A stretch of 64,000 nucleotides of DNA, from assembly GCF_002993335.1 (NCBI RefSeq), contig NZ_PVNS01000010.1, forward strand, positions 1-64,000. The letters run 5' to 3'. The first letter of the stretch is position 1, and every line of letters starts with the position of its first letter. The notes beneath the pieces are model-generated. The model did not search any database and was not told the origin of the DNA. It saw only the letters and a program-made list of their open reading frames with translations. The position numbers and the translations under genes were made by a program. This DNA comes from Alkalicoccus urumqiensis (GTDB taxonomy: Bacteria > Bacillota > Bacilli > Bacillales > Salisediminibacteriaceae). This document shows, piece by piece, positions 26,947 to 37,557 of the stretch.

Positions 26947-27396
26947 GTGCGTAAACGATCGGATCAATTTTACCTCGTCCGGGAGGATATGCTTTCGGAA
27001 GCAATGCTGAAGACGGTGGAAGCCAAGCGTCTTCTGGAAAGCGAAGAGGTGAATACGATAAATGAAGCAGTACATGCGGTGGAACTGAGCCGCAGTGCTT
27101 TCTATAAGTACAAAGATGGGATATTCCCGTTTCACACGATGGTGAAAGAAAAGATCATTACAATGACGATCCATCTTCAGGATCAGTCGGGCTCGCTTTC
27201 CCGTCTGCTCTCGATGATCGCACAGACCGGCGCGAACGTACTGACGATCAACCAGACGATTCCGCTGCAGGGCAAAGCAACGATTACACTGACGATCGAG
27301 ACGGCTGCGATGACATACGACGTCACCGGTCTTCTTGATCAGATGGAAAAACTCGATGCTGTGCAGAAAGTGGAAATCGTCGGATCGGGAGCGTAA
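26947..27396 (+). CDS. pheB: PheB, ACT-domain protein (UPF0735)
   Basis: A 149-aa protein with an N-terminal helical segment (VNTINEAVHAVELSRSAFYKYKDGIFPF) resembling a DNA-binding helix and a C-terminal ACT domain (IHLQDQSGSLSRLLSMIA, ending VQKVEIVGSGA). Probably a ligand-responsive regulator linked to phenylalanine synthesis; biochemical function is not established. The GTG at 26947 is preferred because GAGGCGG precedes it; an ATG five codons upstream lacks a site. It lies 18 bases before pheA. Confidence 0.88.
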   Translation: MRKRSDQFYLVREDMLSEAMLKTVEAKRLLESEEVNTINEAVHAVELSRSAFYKYKDGIFPFHTMVKEKIITMTIHLQDQSGSLSRLLSMIAQTGANVLTINQTIPLQGKATITLTIETAAMTYDVTGLLDQMEKLDAVQKVEIVGSGA

Positions 27397-27414
27397 TTGA
27401 ATGGAAAGGGGTAA

Positions 27415-28314
27415 ATGGACGTGACGAAAACAGCGTATCTGGGCCCGCGCGGCTCGTTCACCGAGGCAGCTGCAGCAGCACTCGTATCCAGTGGAGAGCG
27501 TGTTCCATTTAAAACGATCCCGGACACGATGGATGCGGTGGCGCAGAATGAAGTGGATCAGGCGGTTGTGCCGATGGAGAATGCCATCGAAGGAACCGTG
27601 AACATTACATTGGACTACTTTATTCATCATCAGCGCATGAATATGGCAGCGGAGATTGAAGCTCCGATTGAACAGCATCTGCTGACATGTGAGCGGTACA
27701 CGAAGGACTGGAAAGACATCCACAAAGTGTATTCCCACCCGCAGGCAGTTGCCCAGTGCCATCAATTCTTAAGGGACTTCCTTCCGGAGGCGGAGATCGC
27801 CTATACAAACTCGACGGCATCTGCTGCAGAATATGTCGCAGCTCATCCGGAGGAAAACGCAGCAGCGATCGCCAATTCGATCGCAGCTTCCTCCTATGGC
27901 CTCGACATAGCGGAGCGTACGATAAATGACTATGCGCATAACCGGACGAGATTTGTACTGATGACAAAGGACCGCATCGATTTTGATCACCCGCTGGTAA
28001 CTGAGAACACGATGTATAAAACGACGATGATGATCAGCCTGTCCTCCGATTTTGCCGGAGCGCTTCATCAGGTGCTTGCAGCTTTCGCCTGGAGGCGGAT
28101 CAACCTGGTGCGGATCGAGTCCCGCCCGACGAAAACAGGCCTCGGGAATTATTTTTTCATCGTGGATGCAGGGATGAAGATGGATGATGTACTGATTCCA
28201 TCCGTTACGGAAGAACTCCGGACACTAGGGTGCGGTGTGCATATCCTCGGAAGCTACCCATGTTTTTCATGGGAAGAACTGAATGGAAAAAAGGCTGCAG
28301 AGGCAGTGAAGTAA
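27415..28314 (+). CDS. pheA: PheA, prephenate dehydratase
   Basis: A 299-aa monofunctional prephenate dehydratase converting prephenate to phenylpyruvate. The catalytic domain contains LGPRGSFTEAAA near the N terminus and the essential Thr in YTNSTASAAEYV; the C-terminal ACT domain has RIESRPTKTGLGNYFF, the phenylalanine-binding ESRP motif, so feedback inhibition is expected. AAGGGG lies just before ATG 27415; GTG 27421 is an alternative. Last gene of the spo0B-obg-pheB-pheA cluster. Confidence 0.93.
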   Translation: MDVTKTAYLGPRGSFTEAAAAALVSSGERVPFKTIPDTMDAVAQNEVDQAVVPMENAIEGTVNITLDYFIHHQRMNMAAEIEAPIEQHLLTCERYTKDWKDIHKVYSHPQAVAQCHQFLRDFLPEAEIAYTNSTASAAEYVAAHPEENAAAIANSIAASSYGLDIAERTINDYAHNRTRFVLMTKDRIDFDHPLVTENTMYKTTMMISLSSDFAGALHQVLAAFAWRRINLVRIESRPTKTGLGNYFFIVDAGMKMDDVLIPSVTEELRTLGCGVHILGSYPCFSWEELNGKKAAEAVK

Positions 28315-28345
28315 GTCTTCCGGATAGTAATACACGATCATTACT

Positions 28346-28378
28346 GCGCCCATCTCCACGGTTTTTGGAGGTGGGCGC
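28346..28378 (+). other. Strong hairpin in front of yebC
   Basis: GCGCCCATCTCCA pairs with TGGAGGTGGGCGC (one T-G pair) over a 7-base loop containing TTTT. No T tract follows, so it is a poor terminator. It ends only about 6 bases before the yebC ribosome site and could stabilise or control the yebC mRNA. Confidence 0.6.
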
Positions 28379-28397
28379 CTTCATGGAGGGAATGGCG

Positions 28398-29126
28398 ATG
28401 GCAGGACATTCGAAATGGAGCAATATCAAGCACCGTAAAGGAAGACAGGATGCAAAAAAAGGGAAAATTTTCACGAAAATATCCAAGGAAATTTTTCAGG
28501 CTGTCCGTGAAGGCGGGGACAATACGGAAACGAACAATAACCTCCGTCTGGCTCTGGACAAAGCACGGCAGAACAATATGCCGAATGAAAATATTGACCG
28601 GACGATTAAAAAAGCGACCGGCAATCTTGAAGGCGTCACGTATGTAGAGAAGACATATGAAGGCTATGCCCCTTACGGCACCGCTGTGTTCGTCGAAGCC
28701 TTAACAGACAACAAAAACCGTGCCGCTGCAGAAGTGCGTCTTGCGTTTAATAAAAACGGCGGCAATTTAGGAGAGGATGGCTGTGTCTCTTTTATGTTTG
28801 ACCGACGCGGCCATGTTACAGCTGAAATCCCCGAAGAGCGTGATGAAGATGAAATGATGCTGACGTTAATCGATGCCGGCGCGGAGGACGTGCAGTTTTT
28901 TGAAGACGGGCTGGAAGTACTCTGTTCCGTCCCTGATTTCCAGCAGGTGCATGAAGCAGTGAAGCAGCTGGAAGGGGTCTCTGTTTATTCGGCAGAACTT
29001 GCGATGATCCCTCAGACGAAAACGCCGGTTTCCGAAGCGCAGTACGAGGAAGTTATGCAGCTGATTGAAGCGCTCGAAGACTGTGACGATGTGCAGTCTG
29101 TGGCTCACAATGCAGCAGTGGAGTAG
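28398..29126 (+). CDS. yebC: YebC/TACO1-family protein
   Basis: A 242-aa protein with the family opening AGHSKWSNIKHRKGRQDAKK and the central EGYAPYGTAVFVEALTDN and GGNLGEDGCVSFMF. Classically called a transcriptional regulator; recent work supports a role in relieving ribosome stalling at proline-rich sequences, the latter being from memory. ATG 28398 is chosen with GGAGGG 7 bases upstream; an ATG two codons earlier is too close. It precedes ruvAB; csbX and bofC, found between in B. subtilis, are missing. Confidence 0.93.
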   Translation: MAGHSKWSNIKHRKGRQDAKKGKIFTKISKEIFQAVREGGDNTETNNNLRLALDKARQNNMPNENIDRTIKKATGNLEGVTYVEKTYEGYAPYGTAVFVEALTDNKNRAAAEVRLAFNKNGGNLGEDGCVSFMFDRRGHVTAEIPEERDEDEMMLTLIDAGAEDVQFFEDGLEVLCSVPDFQQVHEAVKQLEGVSVYSAELAMIPQTKTPVSEAQYEEVMQLIEALEDCDDVQSVAHNAAVE

Positions 29127-29156
29127 CAGAAGGGAAAGGACATCCCCCTGCGGCTG

Positions 29157-29165
29157 TGGTACAAT
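29157..29165 (+). promoter_or_regulatory. Extended -10 promoter candidate for ruvA
   Basis: TGGTACAAT (TGn plus TACAAT) lies 33 bases before ruvA. No obvious -35. ruvAB may therefore be separately transcribed from yebC. Confidence 0.4.
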
Positions 29166-29197
29166 GGAATGTACGTTCGCAGGGAGAGGTGACAGAA

Positions 29198-29806
29198 ATG
29201 ATTGAATGCATTACCGGCTACATCGTACACCAGGAAGCAGATACGGTCGTTGTAGAAACCGGCGGGATCGGCTACCTGGTGCACTGCGGCAATCCATACC
29301 GCTATCAAATCAACCACGACGAGAAAACGACGATCTATACATACCAGCACGTCCGGGAAGATGCAGTGAAGCTGTTCGGTTTCACGCACAGGGAAGAACG
29401 CCGCTTGTTTGAGAAGCTTCTCCAGGTATCCGGGATCGGACCGAAAGGAGCGCTTGCGATCGTCGGCTCCGAACAGCCGCGCCAGGTGGTGGAGGCGATT
29501 GAGGAAGAGAACGTTCATTTCCTGACGAAATTCCCAGGTGTCGGTAAAAAGACAGCCGGGCAGATCGTACTCGATTTAAAAGGAAAAGTCGGCGAAATTG
29601 CTCCGACACTTTCTGAAGGGCTGTTTGCAGCGCCGGAAAAGGAAACGTCTGCTTCGCAGCAGGAGCTCGAGGATGCCCTGGAAGCACTGCGTGCGCTTGG
29701 CTATACGGAGAGAGAGATAAAGAAAGTAACTCCTTCACTGGAGAAAGAAGACTGCACGACAGATGAGTACATTAAGCTGGCACTGAAGAAAATGCTGAAT
29801 GCCTGA
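29198..29806 (+). CDS. ruvA: RuvA, Holliday junction recognition subunit
   Basis: A 202-aa junction-binding protein. The N-terminal OB fold starts [13 protein letters not shown]; two helix-hairpin-helix motifs follow ([16 protein letters not shown] and [19 protein letters not shown]); the C-terminal RuvB-binding domain has [15 protein letters not shown]. RuvA tetramers load RuvB on four-way junctions. ATG 29198 follows GGGAGAGGTG. ruvB begins 16 bases after its stop. Confidence 0.95.
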   Translation: MIECITGYIVHQEADTVVVETGGIGYLVHCGNPYRYQINHDEKTTIYTYQHVREDAVKLFGFTHREERRLFEKLLQVSGIGPKGALAIVGSEQPRQVVEAIEEENVHFLTKFPGVGKKTAGQIVLDLKGKVGEIAPTLSEGLFAAPEKETSASQQELEDALEALRALGYTEREIKKVTPSLEKEDCTTDEYIKLALKKMLNA

Positions 29807-29822
29807 GGAAGGAGAGACGAGG

Positions 29823-30818
29823 ATGGAACCACGTGTAGTCGGCGGAGAGGCACAGGGGATGGAAGAGCAGGAAGAGCTCAGCCTGCGGCCGCAGAAACTG
29901 TCCCAGTATATCGGCCAGTCGGGTGTAAAGGACAATTTAACCGTGTTTATTGAAGCTGCCGCCATGCGGGAAGAAAGCCTGGATCACGTGCTTCTCTACG
30001 GGCCGCCGGGACTTGGTAAAACGACACTCGCGACGATCATTGCCAATGAACTGGGCGTACAGATCCGTACGACGTCCGGTCCTGCTGTCGAGCGTCCCGG
30101 AGATCTTGCCGCTGTTCTTACCGCACTGGAGCCGGGGGATGTCCTGTTCATCGATGAAATCCACCGGCTTCCGCGCGCAGTGGAAGAAGTACTTTATCCG
30201 GCAATGGAAGACTTTTTTCTGGATATCGTGATCGGTAAAGGTCCTTCAGCACGTTCTGTCCAGATAGAGCTGCCGCCGTTTACGCTCGTTGGTGCAACCA
30301 CGCGGGCAGGCATGCTTTCTGCGCCGCTCCGGGACCGCTTCGGCGTGATGAGCCGGCTGGAATATTATACGGCAGAGGAATTGAAGGAAATTGTCGTCCG
30401 GACAGCAGATGTGCTGCAGGTGGAAATAGATACCGAAGCTGCCGGTGAGGTATCCAGACGCTCACGGGGAACGCCCCGGGTGGCCAACCGTCTGCTCCGC
30501 AGAATCCGCGATTTTGCTCAGGTGCAGGGGGACGGCAGGGTGGATACCGCCATTACAAACCGCGCCCTTGATCTGCTTCAGGTCGATACACTCGGTCTGG
30601 ATGAAGTGGACCACAAACTACTGCGGGCGCTTTTTTCCCGCTTTAACGGGGGACCGGTCGGTGTGGACACCATTGCAGCGACGATCGGCGAAGAATCGCA
30701 TACGATTGAAGATGTATATGAACCATACCTGCTGCAGATCGGCTTTTTGCAGCGTACGCCACGCGGCCGTGTCATCACCGAAGAAGCGTGCAGCCACCTC
30801 GGTCTGGAGCGCTCCTGA
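29823..30818 (+). CDS. ruvB: RuvB, Holliday junction branch-migration ATPase
   Basis: A 331-aa AAA+ motor. Walker A is [12 protein letters not shown], Walker [10 protein letters not shown], sensor [20 protein letters not shown], and a winged-helix C terminus ([13 protein letters not shown]). It drives branch migration with RuvA. AAGGAGAG precedes ATG 29823. Its TGA overlaps the ATG of the next gene, so the DUF2905 protein is translationally coupled. Confidence 0.95.
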   Translation: MEPRVVGGEAQGMEEQEELSLRPQKLSQYIGQSGVKDNLTVFIEAAAMREESLDHVLLYGPPGLGKTTLATIIANELGVQIRTTSGPAVERPGDLAAVLTALEPGDVLFIDEIHRLPRAVEEVLYPAMEDFFLDIVIGKGPSARSVQIELPPFTLVGATTRAGMLSAPLRDRFGVMSRLEYYTAEELKEIVVRTADVLQVEIDTEAAGEVSRRSRGTPRVANRLLRRIRDFAQVQGDGRVDTAITNRALDLLQVDTLGLDEVDHKLLRALFSRFNGGPVGVDTIAATIGEESHTIEDVYEPYLLQIGFLQRTPRGRVITEEACSHLGLERS

Positions 30819-31030
30819 TGGATACAGGACCGAAACTTCTGCTTCTCATCGGCGTGATCTGTATTGCAGCTGCACTCATCTGGATGCTTTTCGGACGCTT
30901 TCTGCCGATCGGCAGACTGCCGGGGGACTTTTTGTTTCAGCGCGGCAGTACCACGTTCTATTTTCCATTGATGACATCCATTATTATCAGCATTGTGCTT
31001 TCCCTGCTGTTCATGCTGTTCCGCAGGTAA
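30818..31030 (+). CDS. DUF2905 small membrane protein
   Basis: A 70-aa protein with two membrane helices (about 6-24 and 47-67) separated by the conserved loop GRFLPIGRLPGDFLFQRGSTTFYFP shortened here to its key residues GRLPGD and FYFP. This is the DUF2905 family, often beside ruvB or queA. Function unknown. The start overlaps the ruvB stop by one base; queA follows after 21 bases. Confidence 0.85.
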   Translation: MDTGPKLLLLIGVICIAAALIWMLFGRFLPIGRLPGDFLFQRGSTTFYFPLMTSIIISIVLSLLFMLFRR

Positions 31031-31051
31031 AAAGGAGAGAGACGAAAAATT

Positions 31052-33236
<2,185 letters not shown>

Positions 33237-33293
33237 AACCGCTCAAGCTGTGAGAGGGTCTGCCCGGGTTAAAGGAACGACACAGAAATGTCA

Positions 33294-33323
33294 TTGATTT
33301 TATCATAGCGAAAACGCTACAAT
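33294..33323 (+). promoter_or_regulatory. Promoter for yajC
   Basis: TTGATT (33294-33299), 18-base spacer, TACAAT (33318-33323). The spacer and -10 overlap a small palindrome TAGCG-AAAA-CGCTA. About 59 bases before the yajC start. Confidence 0.55.
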
Positions 33324-33381
33324 AGAGTACAGGTGCATCTTCACAGGAAGTTGTACGTACATAGGAAAGGAGTGAAGTTCA

Positions 33382-33645
33382 TTGGATATTCTCGGCGCGT
33401 TAATTCCGCTGATTTTGATGTTTGCCATCTTTTATTTCCTTCTGATCCGTCCGCAGCAGAAGCGGCAGAAGAAAGTGCAGGAAATGCATTCATCGCTGCA
33501 GAAAGGGGATCGTGTGATCACGATCGGCGGACTGCACGGCACCATCGATGCGATTGATGAAAACCGCGTGATCCTTGATGTCAACGGCAGCGATAAGCTG
33601 ACGTTCGATCGTCAGGCGATCCGTGAAGTGACCAACCAGGACTAA
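33382..33645 (+). CDS. yajC: YajC, Sec translocon accessory protein
   Basis: An 87-aa protein with one N-terminal membrane helix (about 2-22), the junction FYFLLIRPQQKRQKK and a cytoplasmic beta domain (GDRVITIGGLHGTI). It associates with SecD/SecF, encoded 1.5 kb downstream. TTG start at 33382 with AAAGGAGTG seven bases upstream. Known as YrbF in B. subtilis. It has its own promoter and terminator. Confidence 0.92.
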   Translation: MDILGALIPLILMFAIFYFLLIRPQQKRQKKVQEMHSSLQKGDRVITIGGLHGTIDAIDENRVILDVNGSDKLTFDRQAIREVTNQD

Positions 33646-33655
33646 TCAGAACCCC

Positions 33656-33696
33656 CGCACCGGCGGCAGAACATCAGCCGGCCGGTGCGTCATTTT
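33656..33696 (+). terminator. Terminator of yajC
   Basis: CGCACCGGC pairs perfectly with GCCGGTGCG over 16 bases; a weak CATTTT tail follows. Confidence 0.6.
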
Positions 33697-33717
33697 CGTA
33701 AGAAGGACGGATGACTT

Positions 33718-34530
33718 GTGCACTGGAAAAATCTTTACCGCGGCTTCATGATGGGAATATGCGATATTATTCCCGGTGTCAGCGGTGGAACGATGGCACT
33801 GATACTAGGAATATACGAACAGTTCATACGTGCTGTCAGCGGCTTCTTCAGCAGAGAATGGAAAAGGCATCTCGGCTTCCTTCTTCCGCTTGGAGCCGGA
33901 ATGATCGCCGCCATCGTTGCTTTGTCGAACATTATCAACCTGCTCCTGGAGGCATTTGAACAAGAGACGTTTTTTCTGTTTACCGGTCTCCTGATAGGTA
34001 TTCTGCCTCTTTTGATCAGGGAAGGACGTTTCCGGCAGTCGTTTACGATCCGGCATGCGTTTTTGATCATCGGCATGGCCGTGTTTGCCTATCTGGTCGG
34101 AGCGCAGGCAGCGGCAGATGAGTCGAGCGCTGCAATGCAGCTCGGCGCTTCAAACAGCTGGTATTTCTTTATCTCCGGCTGGCTGGCCAGTATGGCGATG
34201 CTCCTCCCGGGAGTAAGTGGTGCTTTTGTTCTGCTGCTGCTCGGGGTTTATACAACGGCAACGGACGCATTATCGATTACAAACCCGGACTTTGCCGTCA
34301 TTGCACTGGTCGGGAGTGGTGTTATCGTCGGATTTATTTTGAGCAGTAAAGGAATCCGCTGGATGTTCCACCGGTATCCGACTTATACGTACGCTTCGAT
34401 CATCGGATTGATTCTTGGAGCGGCGGTAGTGATTTTTCCAGGTTTCGGAAGCGGCAGTACAGCTGCGAGTCTTCTCTGTCTTGCCGGAGGTGTCTCAGCG
34501 GCTTACTACATGAGTCTCAAACAGCCTTAG
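33718..34530 (+). CDS. popT: DUF368 membrane protein, PopT-type undecaprenyl-phosphate translocase
   Basis: A 270-aa protein with about eight membrane helices. The family signature GFMMGICDIIPGVSGGTMAL is at residues 9-28, and a second copy, LLPGVSGAFVLLLLGVY, at about 162-178 shows internal duplication. DUF368 proteins (PopT) were recently shown to recycle the lipid carrier undecaprenyl phosphate across the membrane; assignment here is by family. GTG start with AAGGACGG upstream. Followed after 15 bases by comN. In B. subtilis this position holds spoVB, another polyprenyl-linked lipid transporter-like protein. Confidence 0.82.
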   Translation: MHWKNLYRGFMMGICDIIPGVSGGTMALILGIYEQFIRAVSGFFSREWKRHLGFLLPLGAGMIAAIVALSNIINLLLEAFEQETFFLFTGLLIGILPLLIREGRFRQSFTIRHAFLIIGMAVFAYLVGAQAAADESSAAMQLGASNSWYFFISGWLASMAMLLPGVSGAFVLLLLGVYTTATDALSITNPDFAVIALVGSGVIVGFILSSKGIRWMFHRYPTYTYASIIGLILGAAVVIFPGFGSGSTAASLLCLAGGVSAAYYMSLKQP

Positions 34531-34545
34531 TAAAGGAGGAGAATC

Positions 34546-34854
34546 ATGGCACAGGATTGGGAAGTATGGCGTGAAAGGGTAGAGCCGGTTCTTACGAGCC
34601 TTAAAGAGGAATGGCAGTTTTACGGGTATGATGATGTTACTGAAGATGATGTGTGGAAAACGTTCCTGACAAAAATGCGCCGGGAAAAAGAGATCCGTGA
34701 ACCGGTGCGTCTTCACTGGATTGTAAACAGACTGTATTCACTCCGGGCAGGGGATTATATGACCCAGCTGACGGTACAGTCCTACCGTGACAGTGGAAAC
34801 AGCGGTTTACCTCCGATAGAAGATTTGACGCCGCCGGGTACAGGGACTGATTGA
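34546..34854 (+). CDS. comN: ComN-like post-transcriptional regulator
   Basis: A 102-aa acidic protein with YGYDDVTEDDVWKTFL and RLYSLRAGDYMTQLTVQSY, matching the Post_transc_reg family (YrzD/ComN). In B. subtilis ComN controls localisation and expression of comE mRNA. GGAGGAG precedes ATG 34546. Its TGA is embedded in the -35 TTGACA of the next promoter. Position before secDF agrees with B. subtilis. Confidence 0.8.
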   Translation: MAQDWEVWRERVEPVLTSLKEEWQFYGYDDVTEDDVWKTFLTKMRREKEIREPVRLHWIVNRLYSLRAGDYMTQLTVQSYRDSGNSGLPPIEDLTPPGTGTD

Positions 34855-34880
34855 CAGTTCTTTTTCCGGACGTCTATAAT
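34851..34880 (+). promoter_or_regulatory. Consensus SigA promoter overlapping the comN stop
   Basis: TTGACA (34851-34856), 18-base spacer, TATAAT (34875-34880). Both hexamers are perfect. The comN TGA is part of the -35. Transcription would begin near 34887. Confidence 0.8.
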
Positions 34881-34912
34881 GGATTCTGGTATTCGTGCAG
34901 TCCGCTGCACCT

Positions 34913-34947
34913 CCCGGCAGAAAGCTCGCTGTCCTGCCGGGTTTTTA
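34913..34947 (+). terminator. Terminator or attenuator in the secD leader
   Basis: CCCGGCAG pairs with CTGCCGGG over 13 bases followed by TTTTTATTT. It lies only about 26 bases after the expected start from the 34851-34880 promoter, so that promoter yields a ~60-nt RNA unless the hairpin is bypassed. Confidence 0.75.
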
Positions 34948-35009
34948 TTTGGGATAGAGAGAGACTCGGCTTTGTACAAAAACATGAGGGGCAGTCGTAT
35001 CTTCTCCAG

Positions 35010-35126
35010 ATGGAGCAGATGATTGTTTATCGGGAAATGCCGGTACAGAGGGACGAGTCTGAGGGTTTCTGCCCGCAGGGCGAGTACCGGTTTTTCAGCA
35101 GCCCGCACGAGGCTGATGTTACTTAG
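35010..35126 (+). CDS. Possible 38-aa leader ORF before secD
   Basis: An open frame MEQMIVYREMPVQRDESEGF and on to FFSSPHEADVT ends 45 bases before secD. The frame stays open upstream to the terminator but has no good start. A GAGGGG lies 18 bases before the ATG, too far for comfort. The peptide has no signal or membrane segment, unlike the SecM/VemP/MifM arrest peptides. It may be a chance or decayed frame. Confidence 0.25.
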   Translation: MEQMIVYREMPVQRDESEGFCPQGEYRFFSSPHEADVT

Positions 35127-35136
35127 AAGCAGGGCC

Positions 35137-35158
35137 GTTTCAGAGATCGTCTCTGAAC
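35137..35158 (+). other. Hairpin abutting the secD ribosome site
   Basis: TTCAGAGA pairs perfectly with TCTCTGAA around TCG, with a closing G-C, ending directly before AAGGAGG of secD. It could influence translation initiation. Confidence 0.5.
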
Positions 35159-35171
35159 GAAGGAGGATGAC

Positions 35172-36503
35172 ATGGTGGCCAAGAGAAGAAAAGGGGTCCG
35201 GAAAAGTCTGATCGCTCTCTTTTTCGTTATAGTCGCAGCAGTCGCAGCCTTAATTGCCGTGAATGTAACCGATCAAGTGGACGATATCAGTCTGGGGCTC
35301 GATCTGCAGGGTGGTTTTGAAGTCTTATATGAAGTAGAGCCTCTTGACGGGGAAGATACAGAAATAACGAGAGAGCTGCTCACTGACACTGTCAGCGCAC
35401 TCTCCGCCCGCGTTAACGTACTCGGGGTATCGGAGCCGATCATAAATATCGAAGGGGACGATCGCATCCGGGTCCAGCTTGCGGGTGTGGAAGATCAGGA
35501 ACAGGCACGTGAGCTGCTCTCCACACAGGCACGTCTGGAATTCCGGGATGTGGAAGATAATCTGCTGCTGGATGGGTCCCACCTCGCAGAAGGCGGAGCT
35601 CAGCAGAATTTTCATCCCGATACGAATCAGCCGATCGTTTCGGTTACCGTGGAAGACGTAGACAGGCTTCAGGAAGTCACGTCGGAGCTTGCCCAGCAGC
35701 CGCAGGGACAGAACCTGATGGCAATCTGGCTCGATTACCAGGAAGAGGATTCGTTTCAGGAAGAGTTCGGTTCTCCGGATTCGAAGATCGTCTCAGCTCC
35801 ACAGGTAAGACAGCCGCTGAATCAGAGAGACATTATGATAGAGGGCGGTTTTGATGTCGAGGAAGCGCAGGACCTTGCAGGTATACTAAATGCCGGAGCA
35901 CTTCCTGTTGAACTCGAAGAGCTGCAGCTGAACTCAGTTGGTGCTTCTCTCGGCCAGCAGTCGATGGAGCTTGCGGTTTATGCCGGTGCTGTTGGTATTG
36001 CACTGATTTTCGCTTACATGCTCGCGTATTACAGGTTTATGGGATTCATTGCCGTACTCACGCTGACAACGTACATTTATTTCGTGCTGGTCGTATTTAA
36101 CTGGCTGAATGCTGTACTCACACTGCCGGGTATTGCTGCACTCATTCTTGGTGTCGGTATGGCTGTTGATGCCAACATCATCACCTATGAACGGGTGAAA
36201 GATGAGCTGAAAGCAGGGCGGACTGTGATGAGCGCATTTAAAGCTGGAAGCCGCCGCTCGTTCTCGACCATTCTTGACGCCAACGTAACGACGATTCTTG
36301 CAGCAGCAGTCCTTTACTATTTCGGGACAAGCGCTGTGCAGGGTTTTGCTGTTATGCTGATTGTCAGCATTTTGATGAGTTTCCTGACTGCGGTTCTTGG
36401 AACACGGCTTCTGCTCGGCCTCTGGGTGAACAGCCGGGCGCTGAACCGGAAACAGAAGCTCTTCGGGGTAAAGGAGGAGCATATTGATGAAGTTCGATCA
36501 TAG
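35172..36503 (+). CDS. secD: SecD, Sec translocase accessory subunit
   Basis: A 443-aa membrane protein with one N-terminal helix (about 12-32), a large external domain opening with the D1 motif LGLDLQGGFEVLYEV, and five C-terminal helices including GVGMAVDANIITYERVKDE. SecD/F use proton flow to pull exported proteins across. AAGGAGG precedes the start. B. subtilis has a single fused SecDF; here SecD ends at 36503 and overlaps the separately started secF by 17 bp. Confidence 0.93.
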   Translation: MVAKRRKGVRKSLIALFFVIVAAVAALIAVNVTDQVDDISLGLDLQGGFEVLYEVEPLDGEDTEITRELLTDTVSALSARVNVLGVSEPIINIEGDDRIRVQLAGVEDQEQARELLSTQARLEFRDVEDNLLLDGSHLAEGGAQQNFHPDTNQPIVSVTVEDVDRLQEVTSELAQQPQGQNLMAIWLDYQEEDSFQEEFGSPDSKIVSAPQVRQPLNQRDIMIEGGFDVEEAQDLAGILNAGALPVELEELQLNSVGASLGQQSMELAVYAGAVGIALIFAYMLAYYRFMGFIAVLTLTTYIYFVLVVFNWLNAVLTLPGIAALILGVGMAVDANIITYERVKDELKAGRTVMSAFKAGSRRSFSTILDANVTTILAAAVLYYFGTSAVQGFAVMLIVSILMSFLTAVLGTRLLLGLWVNSRALNRKQKLFGVKEEHIDEVRS

Positions 36504-37434
36504 AGAATCGAGACTCGATTTTGTTAAGCACCGGAAGAAATTTTTCATGTTTTCTGCGGTTTTTCTGCTGATCGGTGTCATTCTTCTGTCCACGCTCGGT
36601 CTGAACCTCGGTATTGATTTCCGGAGCGGTACGACCGTGGATGTGCTCGCCGAAGATTCGGTGTCAGAAGATGAAATTGCCTCCGAATTTGCAGAAATAG
36701 GCTATGAGCCGGATGATATTGTGCTCGCCGGTGAGAACAATGATATCGGCCGCGCCTCCTTTATTGGCGGTCTGGATCAGCAGGAGTCGCTGGAAATTCA
36801 AAATCATTTTGAAGAAACGTATGGGAACGTACCGAATGTGAGCACCGTCACCCCGATCGTCGGGGAGGAACTTGCAATGAATGCATTCATATCGGTATTG
36901 ATCGCTTCCTTAGGGATTATTTTGTATGTAACGATCCGATTTGAGTTTCTTTACGGTATTTCTGCGATCGTCGCGCTTTTCCACGATGCCCTTTTTATTC
37001 TGACGATCTTCAGTATCGTGCAGATGGAAGTGAATATTCCGTTCATTGCAGCCGTGCTGACGATCATCGGTTATTCCATCAATGACACGATTGTCACGTT
37101 TGACCGGATCCGGGAAAACATGGCTAAAGAAAAAGTCGTTGAAACGTTTGATCAGATATCAGCGGTTGTCAATAAGAGCTTAATTCAGACACTGGCCCGT
37201 TCGATTAATACGGTGCTTACGGTTGTATTTGCTGCCGGAGCGCTGCTTCTGCTCGGCGGGGAAGGGCTGCGTGTCTTTTCCTTCGCGCTCGTCGTCGGCC
37301 TTGTTGCCGGGACGTATTCCTCCCTGTTTATTGCAGCACAGCTCTGGGCCGTGCTGAAATCGAAGCAGGTAAAGCGCCGTCTTGAAAAGGAACGTCTGGA
37401 ACGGGAAGCGGAGGAAGAAGCTTCCACGACGTAA
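36487..37434 (+). CDS. secF: SecF, Sec translocase accessory subunit
   Basis: A 315-aa partner of SecD with one N-terminal helix (about 18-38), LGLNLGIDFRSGTTVDV, and five C-terminal helices containing VLTIIGYSINDTIVTFDRIRE. ATG 36487 lies inside the secD 3' end in another frame and has its own AAAGGAGGAG nine bases upstream, which argues for a natural split rather than a frameshift of a fused gene. The charged tail KERLEREAEEEAS is cytoplasmic. Confidence 0.93.
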   Translation: MKFDHRESRLDFVKHRKKFFMFSAVFLLIGVILLSTLGLNLGIDFRSGTTVDVLAEDSVSEDEIASEFAEIGYEPDDIVLAGENNDIGRASFIGGLDQQESLEIQNHFEETYGNVPNVSTVTPIVGEELAMNAFISVLIASLGIILYVTIRFEFLYGISAIVALFHDALFILTIFSIVQMEVNIPFIAAVLTIIGYSINDTIVTFDRIRENMAKEKVVETFDQISAVVNKSLIQTLARSINTVLTVVFAAGALLLLGGEGLRVFSFALVVGLVAGTYSSLFIAAQLWAVLKSKQVKRRLEKERLEREAEEEASTT

Positions 37435-37447
37435 AGACACTTGAAGA

Positions 37448-37488
37448 AAGGGCACTGCCGTTACATCCGGCGGGTGTCCTTCTTTTTT
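37448..37488 (+). terminator. Terminator of secDF
   Basis: AAGGGCACTGCCG pairs with CGGCGGGTGTCCTT (G-T pairs and one mismatch), followed by CTTTTTT. Confidence 0.75.
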
Positions 37489-37557
37489 CGCACAGCAGGG
37501 CTTCTGGGCTTATGTTGTATTCCATGATAAAGTGAAAGAAAAAGGGGGGGAGGCAGG

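Noticed and set aside
36480-36510. secD/secF as a frameshifted secDF fusion
   Set aside because: secF has its own ATG and a strong ribosome site at the correct distance, and secD ends with a plausible tail after its last helix.
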